From IMG/VR virus record IMGVR_UViG_3300025120_000065, positions 1 to 55,161 of that record: a stretch of DNA of 55,161 bases; one strand, 5' to 3'. Positions 1 to 7,465 of the stretch are shown here, piece by piece. The position numbers and the translations under genes are program-made. This stretch comes from a virus. Numbering within the stretch: position 1 is the stretch's first letter; each line of letters opens with the position of its first letter. The notes below the pieces were generated by a model. The model had not been told where the DNA came from. It worked only from the letters and a program-made list of their open reading frames with translations, and did not search any database.

Positions 1-47
1 CTACATGGCTGAAAGAAATTGACGCAGAGCTTGCAAAGGTAAGCTAA
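1..47 (+). CDS. 3' end of putative winged-helix regulator (partial)
   Basis: These are the last codons and TAA of the gene that is complete at 54465-54803. The fragment reads in frame into the stop at 45-47, which overlaps the next ATG as TAATG. It is cut only because the linearised contig starts here. See the complete copy for the description. Confidence 0.85.
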   Translation, partial: TWLKEIDAELAKVS

Positions 48-229
48 TGCTCTACCTATTGTTCACACCTTTCGCTGGCTACTTTGCTATGCTAATTACT
101 ATTGTAATCATGCACAGCGTAGGCTATGACGTGAGAGGTGTGGACACCTTCACTATCTGGTGTATATACATTCAGATATACGTATACTTATTTGTGATAA
201 CAAAACTGAAAGGAATACAACATGACTAA
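47..229 (+). CDS. Small two-helix membrane protein (60 aa)
   Basis: Unrecognised 60-residue protein with two hydrophobic segments, about residues 1-24 and 36-53, and a short charged tail (KLKGIQHD). It probably sits in the inner membrane. Its ATG overlaps the stop of the upstream regulator (TAATG), so translation is likely coupled. It overlaps the next gene by 8 nt. The second copy at 54803-54985 differs by one residue (Thr to Lys in the tail). No function can be assigned. Confidence 0.7.
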   Translation: MLYLLFTPFAGYFAMLITIVIMHSVGYDVRGVDTFTIWCIYIQIYVYLFVITKLKGIQHD

Positions 230-491
230 ACTAAAAACAAAACTAACTCGTGCGGAAGTACAGAAACTATGTGACTTATACAACGCAATGGACACCATCC
301 TAGATAATGCAGGTGAATCACTTGACGTGAGCCTCAGTAACTTACATTGTATGCGTGACAAGGCGTGGGAACTGCGTGGCATGTTTGAGTTCAAACCTCA
401 GAAGGATGAAAATCCAGACAGACCTGCACACTGGCTACCTCAAGTGTTACCTGACGATGATCGTGCATGGTACTATAATGCCGACGATTAA
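222..491 (+). CDS. Hypothetical protein (89 aa)
   Basis: Unrecognised soluble protein. The first 60 residues look helical (RAEVQKLCDLYNAMDTIL), followed by an acidic, Pro/Trp/Tyr-containing tail. The start has a good ribosome site (AAGGAATACAAC-ATG) and overlaps the previous gene by 8 nt, in keeping with the tightly packed early operon. The start of a second copy is at 54978-55161. Confidence 0.75.
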   Translation: MTKLKTKLTRAEVQKLCDLYNAMDTILDNAGESLDVSLSNLHCMRDKAWELRGMFEFKPQKDENPDRPAHWLPQVLPDDDRAWYYNADD

Positions 492-717
492 GGCATATGA
501 AATTGTCTTAGAGATTGATGGACAGGAGAGTTGTATCACACTTGATGATACCTTTCCTGCCATTGATAGCTGGGCAAGTGCTTGCAGCATGGCAGTCCTG
601 ATGGCAAAGCACATTCACCCTAGTAAAGAAGTAGAGTTCGTATCATGTGCAGAATACGAAGCAGACGAGTATGCAGACATTGGTTATGTCTATGATGCAC
701 CAGTAGTATTGCAATAG
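478..717 (+). CDS. Hypothetical protein (79 aa)
   Basis: Unrecognised acidic protein beginning MPTIKAYEIVLEI. I chose the ATG at 478, which overlaps the end of the preceding gene by 14 nt, rather than an upstream ATG at 355 that would lie deep inside that gene. An N-terminal beta hairpin is followed by a helix (SWASACSMAVLMAKHI) and an acidic end, which resembles the small, probably host-directed phage proteins. No function is assigned. Confidence 0.65.
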   Translation: MPTIKAYEIVLEIDGQESCITLDDTFPAIDSWASACSMAVLMAKHIHPSKEVEFVSCAEYEADEYADIGYVYDAPVVLQ

Positions 718-726
718 GAGATAGCA

Positions 727-1080
727 ATGGCAGCTAATATAAAACTAACTGAACGTATGTTGAACAAGTCAGAGATCAATGCTAATAAAACTGTAAAACA
801 GTTCTTGTTGGATGACTTTGGTATGGAATATACAGACCCATTCTTTACGGTGGGTAACAAGCTCACTGTAGTGGGTGAATACATAGACGGTGAGGAAGCA
901 GACATAAACTTCTTCAGACGATCAGGCCGTGGTGACACGATGCTCAGTATACAAAAGCTGAAGCAATATGCTGATGCGGGTAATGAAGTACGCCTCATCT
1001 CAGACAGCGAAAGCGATGGCGATGGTACACGAATATTCATATCAGTCCACTCAACAGGAGAAGAAACAGATGCCGCCTGA
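727..1080 (+). CDS. Hypothetical protein (117 aa)
   Basis: Unrecognised soluble protein with a clear ribosome site (TAGGAGATAGCA-ATG). It has a basic helical N-terminal half and a C-terminal half rich in Asp, Glu and Gly. It follows the previous gene by 9 nt and overlaps the 21-codon frame at 1070, so it belongs to the same early operon. Reading-frame length, ribosome site and spacing support it as real. Confidence 0.75.
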   Translation: MAANIKLTERMLNKSEINANKTVKQFLLDDFGMEYTDPFFTVGNKLTVVGEYIDGEEADINFFRRSGRGDTMLSIQKLKQYADAGNEVRLISDSESDGDGTRIFISVHSTGEETDAA

Positions 1081-1135
1081 TGATCCTTGTGATGATTGGT
1101 CAGGTACACCTTTACCTAAGAGGAAAGACAAATGA
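1070..1135 (+). CDS. Possible 21-residue peptide linking two genes
   Basis: The peptide MPPDDPCDDWSGTPLPKRKDK is encoded by an ATG inside the end of the upstream gene. It is preceded by a strong GGAG (ACAGGAGAAGAAACAG-ATG), and its TGA overlaps the ATG of the hydrolase gene as ATGA. It fills the gap between two coupled genes exactly, and the ribosome site for the next gene (AAGAGGAAAGACAA) lies inside it. It may be a genuine micro-protein or just a translational coupling device. Confidence 0.45.
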   Translation: MPPDDPCDDWSGTPLPKRKDK

Positions 1136-1527
1136 TTGAAGCAGCATTGATGTGCCTTGCACTTAACGTATACTTTGAGGCACGTAACGACAGTATGGTT
1201 GGGCAGTATGCCGTAGCACAGGTAGTAATGAACCGTGTGCAGTCTAGCAAGTTCCCCAATGACGTATGCTCTGTGGTTAAGCAGTCACGTAATGACGGCA
1301 CATGTCAGTTCAGTTGGTACTGTGACGGTAAAAGTGACAGGCCACGTGAGCCATATGCATGGGCTTATGCTCAGATGGTAGCAGCAGATGTACTGCAAGG
1401 CCAAGGCTTTGACACAGTAGACATGACACAAAGCGCAACGCACTACCATGCAAACTATGTACGCCCATACTGGGCTGACAAACTAGAATACACTGTGACT
1501 TATGGGTCACACCTGTTCTACAAATAG
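1132..1527 (+). CDS. SleB-like cell wall hydrolase
   Basis: A 131-residue protein matching the Hydrolase_2 (SleB/CwlJ) family, which cleaves peptidoglycan glycan strands. Visible family signatures in order are CLALNVYFEAR near the N terminus with its Glu, AVAQVVMNRV, PNDVC.VVKQ, CQFSWYCDGKSD, and THYHA...PYW near the end. The frame is nearly the whole domain with no signal peptide. It lies in the early operon, away from the late-strand holin and M15 peptidase, so it may act differently from the main endolysin. Family confidence is high; its role in lysis is inferred. Confidence 0.88.
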   Translation: MIEAALMCLALNVYFEARNDSMVGQYAVAQVVMNRVQSSKFPNDVCSVVKQSRNDGTCQFSWYCDGKSDRPREPYAWAYAQMVAADVLQGQGFDTVDMTQSATHYHANYVRPYWADKLEYTVTYGSHLFYK

Positions 1528-1543
1528 CTTATCGTTACTAGTA

Positions 1544-1583
1544 TAGGGGTGGTATCCCCTACATAACTATGGCACAGTTGCCA
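1544..1583 (+). other. Intergenic RNA with two short hairpins
   Basis: The 82-nt gap between the hydrolase and the DUF932 gene holds two hairpins. TAGGGG/CCCCTA (1544-1561) has loop TGGTAT, and TGGCA/TGCCA follows around 1569-1582. Neither is followed by a T run, so they look more like mRNA stabilising, processing or translation elements than intrinsic terminators. The ribosome site AAGGAG for the next gene follows. Confidence 0.45.
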
Positions 1584-1609
1584 CATACTTATCATAAGGA
1601 GAAAATAGT

Positions 1610-2458
1610 ATGGCTTTTGATTTTAATCACCCGAATATCTTACCTGAGTACATGGACTTTGACGTAGCTTTTGAGCCTACCAAGGTGAAAGACAAGAAGT
1701 ACGTCATCAATGCTACATCAGGTGAATACCTTGGTGTAGTAGGTAATACGTTTACTTGTGCATCACATGGTGACTTCTATCGTGGCGTCCTTGACACAGT
1801 GACAGAAGAACTGTCTGACCATGAGTTAGCAAATGCCAATACACACTGGCGTACTGCACGTAATGGTGCATGGGCTATGCTTGACATTACCCTGCCCAAC
1901 ATGAAGACTGTCATTGAGACAGATAAACACAGCACTGAGATTGGCAACCGTATCATATCATTACATGGTATTGATGGGTCATGCAGCAATCAGGTGTACT
2001 TTGGTGCGATTGATTTCTTTTGTACCAATGGAATGATTAGAGGGGAGTATGACAAAGTGCGTAAGAAGAACACATCTAACTTTACTATGGAAAGTTTCAT
2101 CTATGAACTGACACGAGCACGTAAGGACTTCTACGAGGAAGCCAGTAAGATGCAAGTGTGGGCGCAAACAGATCTCAAGTACGTAGACGTAAGCTCACTG
2201 CTTGATAGCATGATTGCATCTAAGCGTAAGTCTGAGAAGATGTACAGCTTATACATGCAAGAGGCTTCACAACGTGGTCACAATAAGTGGGCATTGTATT
2301 CTGCCTTCACTAACTATGCCAGCTATGCTGATGAGCGTAATGGGTTCAACCTGCGTAACACAGGCAATGACACACAGGCTGTAAGCATGTGGTCACGTGA
2401 GCAAGAGGTGAGCAAGTGGGTTAGTGATGACAAGTTTATTACTTTGGAGGCTGCATAA
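1610..2458 (+). CDS. DUF932 family protein
   Basis: A 282-residue protein resembling DUF932, a family common in phages and plasmids and often encoded near recombination genes. The N-terminal segment GEYLGVVGNTFTCASHGDFY and the central HGIDGSCSNQVYFGAIDFFCTNGM region are typical. A strong ribosome site (AAGGAGAAAATAGT-ATG) supports the start, and the stop abuts the recombinase start. The biochemical role of the family is not known; a DNA-linked role is suggested only by context. Confidence 0.8.
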   Translation: MAFDFNHPNILPEYMDFDVAFEPTKVKDKKYVINATSGEYLGVVGNTFTCASHGDFYRGVLDTVTEELSDHELANANTHWRTARNGAWAMLDITLPNMKTVIETDKHSTEIGNRIISLHGIDGSCSNQVYFGAIDFFCTNGMIRGEYDKVRKKNTSNFTMESFIYELTRARKDFYEEASKMQVWAQTDLKYVDVSSLLDSMIASKRKSEKMYSLYMQEASQRGHNKWALYSAFTNYASYADERNGFNLRNTGNDTQAVSMWSREQEVSKWVSDDKFITLEAA

Positions 2459-3583
2459 TTGCCAAACCTACCACGTTATGTACAAGAACGGGTGTCATCT
2501 ACGGGTGACATCTCATACCGCTTTAACCCGCCACAGAACCTTGTTGATGAGGGTGTGGTCAAACGTGAGGAGTACGGCACAGACCTAAAACAGGTACGCA
2601 AGATTGTTCGTGATCACAACAAGGCGATTGACACATGGCGTGAAGAACAAGCACAGGTTGTACGAGTAAAGTCTAGCAGCAAGGTGACTGATCTTATTAA
2701 CTATTACTATATGTCTAATGATTTCAATGCATTGCGTCATACAACTAAGGTTGACTATAGGTACTTTCTGACTGTGCTGCACCAGACTATGGGGTGGCGT
2801 AAGTATGAGCACGTTACCTCTAAGGTTGCAAAGCAATCATACGAAGAATGGGTCAAACGTGGCATCAGTTTTGCTAATCATGCGGCAACATGTGCCAGTA
2901 GGGTGTACAACTATGCGATACAGATGGAGCACACAACATACAATCCTTGGGCAAACATCAAGCGTAAGTCTGCTGCACAGCGTAAGGTGGTGTGGACACA
3001 TGATGATGTTGTCAAGTTTCTTGACGTAGCATACAGCGACTTTGAGTATCGTAATGTTGGTTTGATTGTACAGATGGCATACGAGTGGTGCCAACGACTA
3101 GGTGACATGCGTATGTTGACGTGGGATAGCATTGACTTTCGTACACAGAAGCTGGCACTAGAACAGAGTAAGCGTAGGGCTGACGTAGAGCTACCAATAT
3201 CAGAGGGTCTATTACACATGTTGAATGAACAACGTAATGACTTTGGTTTTCAAGACTACGTTGCCCCACATCCTAGACCTACGGGTGGTACTTATAACCC
3301 TTATGCTATGGAGAGGCTATCCAAAGTGGGTAGAAGGGTAATGCGTCTAGCTAAACTACCCGAAGAGTTACGTCTTATGGACTTACGTAGGACTGGTGTG
3401 ACACAGATGGTAGATGCAGGTGTACCATTGCCCCAAGTTATGGCAGTGACAGGGCACAATCATGTGTCTTCTGTGAAACCATACATGAAACATACTTACA
3501 CTAGTGCAAATAGTGCCTTGACACAGAGAAACGTAAGTGTATCCTTGAGTGGAGCGAACAACATAGAAAGTGATACAGTATGA
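2459..3583 (+). CDS. int: Tyrosine recombinase / integrase
   Basis: A 374-residue phage-type tyrosine recombinase starting at TTG directly after the upstream TAA, with GGAGG 10 nt before it. An N-terminal SAM-like core-binding region (about residues 65-155) precedes the catalytic domain. Visible catalytic positions are Arg213 (CQRLGDMR), Arg310 (MDLRRTG), His333 (VTGHNHV) and the nucleophile Tyr342 (PYMKHT). The box II motif normally reads HxLR, but the His position is Met307 here. Members of this phage group often carry integrases, so lysogeny or genome-multimer resolution is possible. No repressor or att site was recognised. It overlaps the primase gene by 4 nt. Confidence 0.9.
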   Translation: MPNLPRYVQERVSSTGDISYRFNPPQNLVDEGVVKREEYGTDLKQVRKIVRDHNKAIDTWREEQAQVVRVKSSSKVTDLINYYYMSNDFNALRHTTKVDYRYFLTVLHQTMGWRKYEHVTSKVAKQSYEEWVKRGISFANHAATCASRVYNYAIQMEHTTYNPWANIKRKSAAQRKVVWTHDDVVKFLDVAYSDFEYRNVGLIVQMAYEWCQRLGDMRMLTWDSIDFRTQKLALEQSKRRADVELPISEGLLHMLNEQRNDFGFQDYVAPHPRPTGGTYNPYAMERLSKVGRRVMRLAKLPEELRLMDLRRTGVTQMVDAGVPLPQVMAVTGHNHVSSVKPYMKHTYTSANSALTQRNVSVSLSGANNIESDTV

Positions 3584-4344
3584 ATATGGATGATCTTATA
3601 CATGACTTAGGACTAGCTAATGGTGAGACTAAACGTATGACATGTCCTGCATGTAATACTAAGAATACATTTACTATTACTAATAATATGGGTAAGATCA
3701 TATGGAACTGTTACAAAGCTGGGTGCAGTGTGTCGGGTGGCACACGTACTCAACTGACTGCTGATGACATACGTAAGTCATTGGGTAGTGTTGCAGAAGA
3801 GACACATGTATCAACATTCTCAAAACCAGATTGGTTTGTGCGTGATGATTCAAAGATCAAAGATTTCTGTGACCAGTGGGAGCTAGACCCACAAGATTTA
3901 GGCTTGTTGTATGACGTTAAGGAACATCGTGTGGTGTTCCCTGTTGTACACAATGGAGTTGCAGTCGATGCCACAGGCAGATCACTTGGTAAACGTATAC
4001 CTAAGTGGAAAAGGTATGGTAAAAGTGACTTGCCATACGCTGCTGGACGTGGTAAAACGGCTGTAGTTGTTGAGGACTGCGTGAGTGCTGCTATTGTAGG
4101 TGATGGTGGTGTATATGTCGGGGTCGCAGTGTTGGGTACATCATTGTCCACTGGACACAAGAGGTACTTGTCGCAGTTCTCAACAGCAATAATTGCATTA
4201 GACCCCGATGCTTTACCTAAGACACTGCAGTTTGCAAGAGAGCTACGTCAGTACGTAGACACTATCAAGATACTGTACTTGCGTGACGATTTGAAATACC
4301 GTAACCCTACCGACTTTGAAAAACTTACAACACTAGGAGACTAA
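3580..4344 (+). CDS. DNA primase with zinc ribbon and Toprim domain
   Basis: A 254-residue protein that probably makes RNA primers for phage DNA synthesis. The N terminus has a zinc ribbon (Cys22, Cys25, Cys44, Cys49), and the C-terminal half is Toprim-like, with Glu165 in VVVEDC and the DxD pair Asp208/Asp210 in ALDPDA. This is the primase half of the T7 gp4 layout, here on a separate chain with the helicase encoded 3 nt downstream. The ATG overlaps the integrase stop (ATGA). Confidence 0.87.
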   Translation: MNMDDLIHDLGLANGETKRMTCPACNTKNTFTITNNMGKIIWNCYKAGCSVSGGTRTQLTADDIRKSLGSVAEETHVSTFSKPDWFVRDDSKIKDFCDQWELDPQDLGLLYDVKEHRVVFPVVHNGVAVDATGRSLGKRIPKWKRYGKSDLPYAAGRGKTAVVVEDCVSAAIVGDGGVYVGVAVLGTSLSTGHKRYLSQFSTAIIALDPDALPKTLQFARELRQYVDTIKILYLRDDLKYRNPTDFEKLTTLGD

Positions 4345-4347
4345 CAC

Positions 4348-5571
4348 ATGGAATTATCATTGATACGTAGTCTGATGGACAAAGACTTTTATGACGAGCA
4401 TCGTGGTGCACGTTGTCCTGACAGACTATTCAGTAAAGATGTACGTAAGATCAAGCAGTCTATTGACACTGCTATGGATCGCTATGAGCGTACAGTTACA
4501 CCAGCAGAGATTGAGGCATTGTTTATGGCGAACAACCCCACTCTCACAACTGCACAGAAGACTGCCTACAGCCACCTGTTTGGGCAGGTAAGCAAGGAGC
4601 AGCCAATGGGCAGTGACGTAGCACAAGAGGTGCTATCTAAGCTGTTTCAACAGGTGATTGGTGAGGACATTGCCAACCTTGGCTTTGACTATGTGAATGG
4701 CAGCAAGTCTACACTGGAGCCATTACGTCAGATGCTTGAGCAGTATGGCGATGACTTCACACCCAACCTACGTATTGATTGGGAAGACATTGACCTTGAT
4801 ACTATCCTTGCTATGACTGACCTTGAATCACAGTGGACATTCAACATACCTACGTTGACACGTAAAGTTGAGGGCATCAACGCTGGTCACTTGATTGAGG
4901 TAGGTGCACGTCCTAACACAGGCAAGACATCCTTCCATGCCTCACTTGTAGCTGGGCCTAATGGCTTTGCATGGCAGGGTGCACGTGTTGTTGTGTTGTG
5001 TAACGAGGAAGGCTATCATCGTGTGGCTCACCGTTACATCACAGCAGCTACAGGAATGGACAAGTTTGAAATCGTCAAGAACAAACAGCAAGCCATGAAC
5101 ACATTCAATCAGATACGTGACAAGATCATGTTCAAGGATGCAACAGGACGTGACATGAACTGGGTTGAGTCTGTGTGCAAGTCATACAAACCTGACGTAG
5201 TTATACTAGACATGGGTGACAAGTTTGCCCGTACTGCTGGCTTCTCACGTCCTGATGAGGCACTCAAGGCTAATGCCATACAAGCTCGACAGATTGCCAA
5301 GCAGCAAGAGTGTGCCATGTTCTACATGTCTCAGCTATCTGCAGAAGCAGAAGGTAAGGTTGTACTCAACCAAGCTATGATGGAAGGTTCACGTACTGGT
5401 AAGGCAGCAGAAGCTGACCTTATGATTATGATTTCTAAGAACCCAACAGTTGAGGGTCAAGAGGAAGAAGACAACCAACGTCACATCAATGTGGTAAAGA
5501 ACAAACTATCTGGGTGGCATGGCATTGTTCACACAGATCTTGAATACAAGATAGCGAGGTATGTATCATGA
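4348..5571 (+). CDS. Replicative DnaB-like helicase
   Basis: A 407-residue RecA-fold helicase. The N-terminal ~160 residues are helical (DnaB N-domain-like). Walker A is GARPNTGKTS at residues 186-195 and Walker B is VVILDMGD with Asp288. A later EADLMIMISKNP...NVVKNK segment matches the DnaB motif IV region. It should form a hexamer that unwinds DNA ahead of the phage polymerase together with the primase just upstream. Its stop overlaps the next gene by 4 nt. Confidence 0.9.
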   Translation: MELSLIRSLMDKDFYDEHRGARCPDRLFSKDVRKIKQSIDTAMDRYERTVTPAEIEALFMANNPTLTTAQKTAYSHLFGQVSKEQPMGSDVAQEVLSKLFQQVIGEDIANLGFDYVNGSKSTLEPLRQMLEQYGDDFTPNLRIDWEDIDLDTILAMTDLESQWTFNIPTLTRKVEGINAGHLIEVGARPNTGKTSFHASLVAGPNGFAWQGARVVVLCNEEGYHRVAHRYITAATGMDKFEIVKNKQQAMNTFNQIRDKIMFKDATGRDMNWVESVCKSYKPDVVILDMGDKFARTAGFSRPDEALKANAIQARQIAKQQECAMFYMSQLSAEAEGKVVLNQAMMEGSRTGKAAEADLMIMISKNPTVEGQEEEDNQRHINVVKNKLSGWHGIVHTDLEYKIARYVS

Positions 5572-5804
5572 GCGATTGGATAATGAAATATGTATTAGTT
5601 ATTCCTTATGATGTGTGGGAGCCGGAATATGACAACCCCGTAGAAAGAGTGACCACTGAATTTTTTGAAACACCCGAAAGGGCTATGAAGTATTTGCACG
5701 ATTACATATATGATGCAAATAATAAATATCCTTTAAGATATGAAACATGGGAAGAATGGGGAGAAAAACAAGACATTTACTTATATGAGAGGTATGTATC
5801 ATGA
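5568..5804 (+). CDS. Hypothetical acidic protein (78 aa)
   Basis: Unrecognised 78-residue protein rich in Tyr, Trp, Glu and Asp (ETWEEWGEKQDIYLYERYV). It overlaps the helicase stop (ATGA) and the next ATG. The DNA here is noticeably more A+T-rich in third positions than the helicase gene. Both this frame and the helicase end in an RYVS tail encoded by the same GAGGTATGTATCATGA string, which suggests a small duplication or insertion at the junction. That string supplies stop, start and ribosome site. Confidence 0.7.
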   Translation: MSDWIMKYVLVIPYDVWEPEYDNPVERVTTEFFETPERAMKYLHDYIYDANNKYPLRYETWEEWGEKQDIYLYERYVS

Positions 5805-6319
5805 TAGAAAGTGGAACAATACGTAAAGATGGAAAACGTTGGGATGGATCAGTCTGGCGTAAAGTAGGGGTTAATCATCACTTAAATGAAAAAGGACTTG
5901 TATATTACAAACGTAAGTACAGAACTCTTAACGGATACCTACAACAAGGCGGTAAGATTGATCGTCTTGTCTTTAATAGAATGAACCCAAAAGATATTGG
6001 TATATTTGCTAAGGCGCTATATGACAATCAAAAAGCAGGACATGTGTATGTAATTGTAAATGATGCATGGCCTGAGTGGGTTAAGATTGGCAAGGCTGTC
6101 GATGCACAAGATCGACTGAATGGGTATCAAACAAGTTCGCCCATGCGTGACTACAGATTAGTGCACTCAGTTTATTTTGAAGACCGTCATACAGCAGAGA
6201 AGAAAGCACACATTGCAGCAACATTTAATACTAAACATCCGTGGAATAAACATGACAACGGTGAATGGTTTAAGCTGACACAGCAGCAAGCAATAGGTAT
6301 AATAAAGGAAATAGAATGA
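5801..6319 (+). CDS. T5orf172 / GIY-YIG-like nuclease domain protein
   Basis: A 172-residue protein whose C-terminal ~100 residues match the T5orf172 branch of the GIY-YIG superfamily. They include GHVYVIVNDAWPEWVKIGKA, an Arg-containing helix (DAQDRLNGYQTSSP), a Glu-bearing helix (TAEKKAHIAA) and NGEWFKLT. The N-terminal part is basic and could bind DNA. Such genes often behave as free-standing homing endonucleases or morons. It sits with its upstream neighbour in an A+T-rich patch between helicase and thyX, which fits later acquisition. Activity is not proven by sequence. Confidence 0.78.
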   Translation: MIESGTIRKDGKRWDGSVWRKVGVNHHLNEKGLVYYKRKYRTLNGYLQQGGKIDRLVFNRMNPKDIGIFAKALYDNQKAGHVYVIVNDAWPEWVKIGKAVDAQDRLNGYQTSSPMRDYRLVHSVYFEDRHTAEKKAHIAATFNTKHPWNKHDNGEWFKLTQQQAIGIIKEIE

Positions 6320-6405
6320 TGAGTGAAGCATTAACAGCACTTATGATACTATTGTTTCTAATTTGTGGTATTATATGGATAATAATTAGTGAGGTAAATA
6401 AATGA
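6316..6405 (+). CDS. Single-pass membrane micro-protein (29 aa)
   Basis: The frame begins ATGATGAGT after a good ribosome site (AAAGGAAATAGA). It encodes a hydrophobic helix (ALTALMILLFLICGIIWIII) with short polar ends. It overlaps both neighbours by 4 nt (ATGA junctions) and fills the gap between the nuclease and thyX completely. Its role is unknown; several comparable micro-frames occur in this operon. Confidence 0.6.
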   Translation: MMSEALTALMILLFLICGIIWIIISEVNK

Positions 6406-7058
6406 TACAAACATTTTACGTAGACCACATGGGTACAGACTTATCTGTAGCTAATGCAGCACGAGTGAGCTTTGGTAAGCGTAGTGAGATGGATACGAGT
6501 GACGTATGGGGTCCACCTACCTTGAAAGATAAGGATGCAAAGCTTATACGTTACTTAGCCAAGCACAGGCACATCAGCCCATTTGGGCATTGCTTTGCAA
6601 CCTTCCACGTAAAAGCACCTGTCTTTGTAGCACGTCAACTTGTCAAGCACAAGTTTCTACGATGGAATGAAATAAGCCGCAGGTATGTGGATAGTGAGCC
6701 TGAGTTTTATTTACCTACGGAGTGGCGTGGGCGTAGTGTAGATGCCAAACAAGGTAGCACTGGTGTAGTTGAGGTAGCTAATAAGCCCATTATAGGTCAA
6801 GCAGTGTGGCGATCTTTAGAGTGTTACAGAGAATTATTGAGGCAAGGTGTGTGTCCAGAGCAAGCACGTATGGTACTGCCACAGAGCATGGTAACTGAGT
6901 GGTACTGGTCAGGTAGCTTAGATGCATTTGCAGACATGTGCAATCTACGTTGCAAGCCTGACACACAGTACGAGACACAGCTTGTAGCTGGGCACATTGA
7001 CACAGAGATGGCTAAGTTGTTCCCTGTATCATGGAAAGCATTAAGGGAGAATGAATGA
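6402..7058 (+). CDS. thyX: Flavin-dependent thymidylate synthase ThyX
   Basis: A 218-residue ThyX, which methylates dUMP to dTMP using FAD, NADPH and methylene-tetrahydrofolate. The signature region is VFVARQLVKHKFLRWNEISR followed by RY, a variant of the RHRxxSxNExSxRY motif in which the RHR triplet reads KHK. Upstream, HISPFGHC...FHVKAP is typical. The length fits the family. With the class II reductase and MazG downstream it forms a dNTP-supply set for phage DNA synthesis. Confidence 0.92.
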   Translation: MIQTFYVDHMGTDLSVANAARVSFGKRSEMDTSDVWGPPTLKDKDAKLIRYLAKHRHISPFGHCFATFHVKAPVFVARQLVKHKFLRWNEISRRYVDSEPEFYLPTEWRGRSVDAKQGSTGVVEVANKPIIGQAVWRSLECYRELLRQGVCPEQARMVLPQSMVTEWYWSGSLDAFADMCNLRCKPDTQYETQLVAGHIDTEMAKLFPVSWKALRENE

Positions 7059-7213
7059 TGAGAGGTAACATTAACGGTGCAATCAAGGCGTCAGCTATAG
7101 TCGCATTTATAATAGCAGGTCTACCTATATTGATTGCTATGACGTATGACGAGTTCCCACGTTACTGTAAACAGACTATCTTATTACCTTGTATAGGAGT
7201 TACAAGTGATTAG
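7055..7213 (+). CDS. Small membrane protein (52 aa)
   Basis: The frame starts ATGATGAGA at the thyX stop (overlap of 4 nt). It has one strong transmembrane helix (about residues 11-29, AIVAFIIAGLPILIAM) followed by a short tail with two Cys. It ends inside the next gene. The ribosome site is AAGGGAGAATGA. No family is recognised. Confidence 0.62.
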   Translation: MMRGNINGAIKASAIVAFIIAGLPILIAMTYDEFPRYCKQTILLPCIGVTSD

Positions 7214-7457
7214 GTCAATGACACAAGAAGAAAGAGAACGTTCTACTGAGAGGAGACTTATTAATATGACTACATCAAAATCAATATGCGAGATACGTTT
7301 ACACAATGCTATGGTACGCAACAACCTAACACTAGAGGAGTGTATAAATGCCATAGATTCATACGCTATGGATAAAAAGTTTCACGATGATCTTGACAGT
7401 CTATACAATGTCGAACAAGATACATGGGATGATTGGCACGATGGAGATATAAAGTAG
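7206..7457 (+). CDS. Hypothetical protein (83 aa), GTG start
   Basis: A predicted helical, acidic protein ending in DTWDDWHDGDIK. The GTG at 7206 is preceded by a perfect AGGAG 6 nt upstream and overlaps the previous stop. An internal ATG at 7266 with its own AGGAG is an alternative start giving 63 residues. It lies just before the DNA polymerase. No function can be read from the sequence. Confidence 0.65.
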   Translation: MIRSMTQEERERSTERRLINMTTSKSICEIRLHNAMVRNNLTLEECINAIDSYAMDKKFHDDLDSLYNVEQDTWDDWHDGDIK

Positions 7458-7465
7458 GAGACAAC

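Larger units (their letters stand above)
1..405. repeat. Left copy of 405-bp terminal redundancy
   Basis: The first 405 bases match the last 405 bases (54757-55161) in direct orientation, with three substitutions at 118 (C/T), 201 (C/A) and 278 (A/G). This is what a circular or terminally redundant phage contig looks like. An exact assembler overlap would carry no substitutions, so the two copies come from different templates (population variants) or from real diverged terminal repeats. It covers the end of one gene, all of the next and the start of a third. Confidence 0.97.

Noticed and set aside
7433-7465. Upstream in-frame ATG for the DNA polymerase
   Set aside because: It lies within the preceding gene; the ATG at 7466 has an ideal ribosome site and starts right at the LDVE exonuclease motif.
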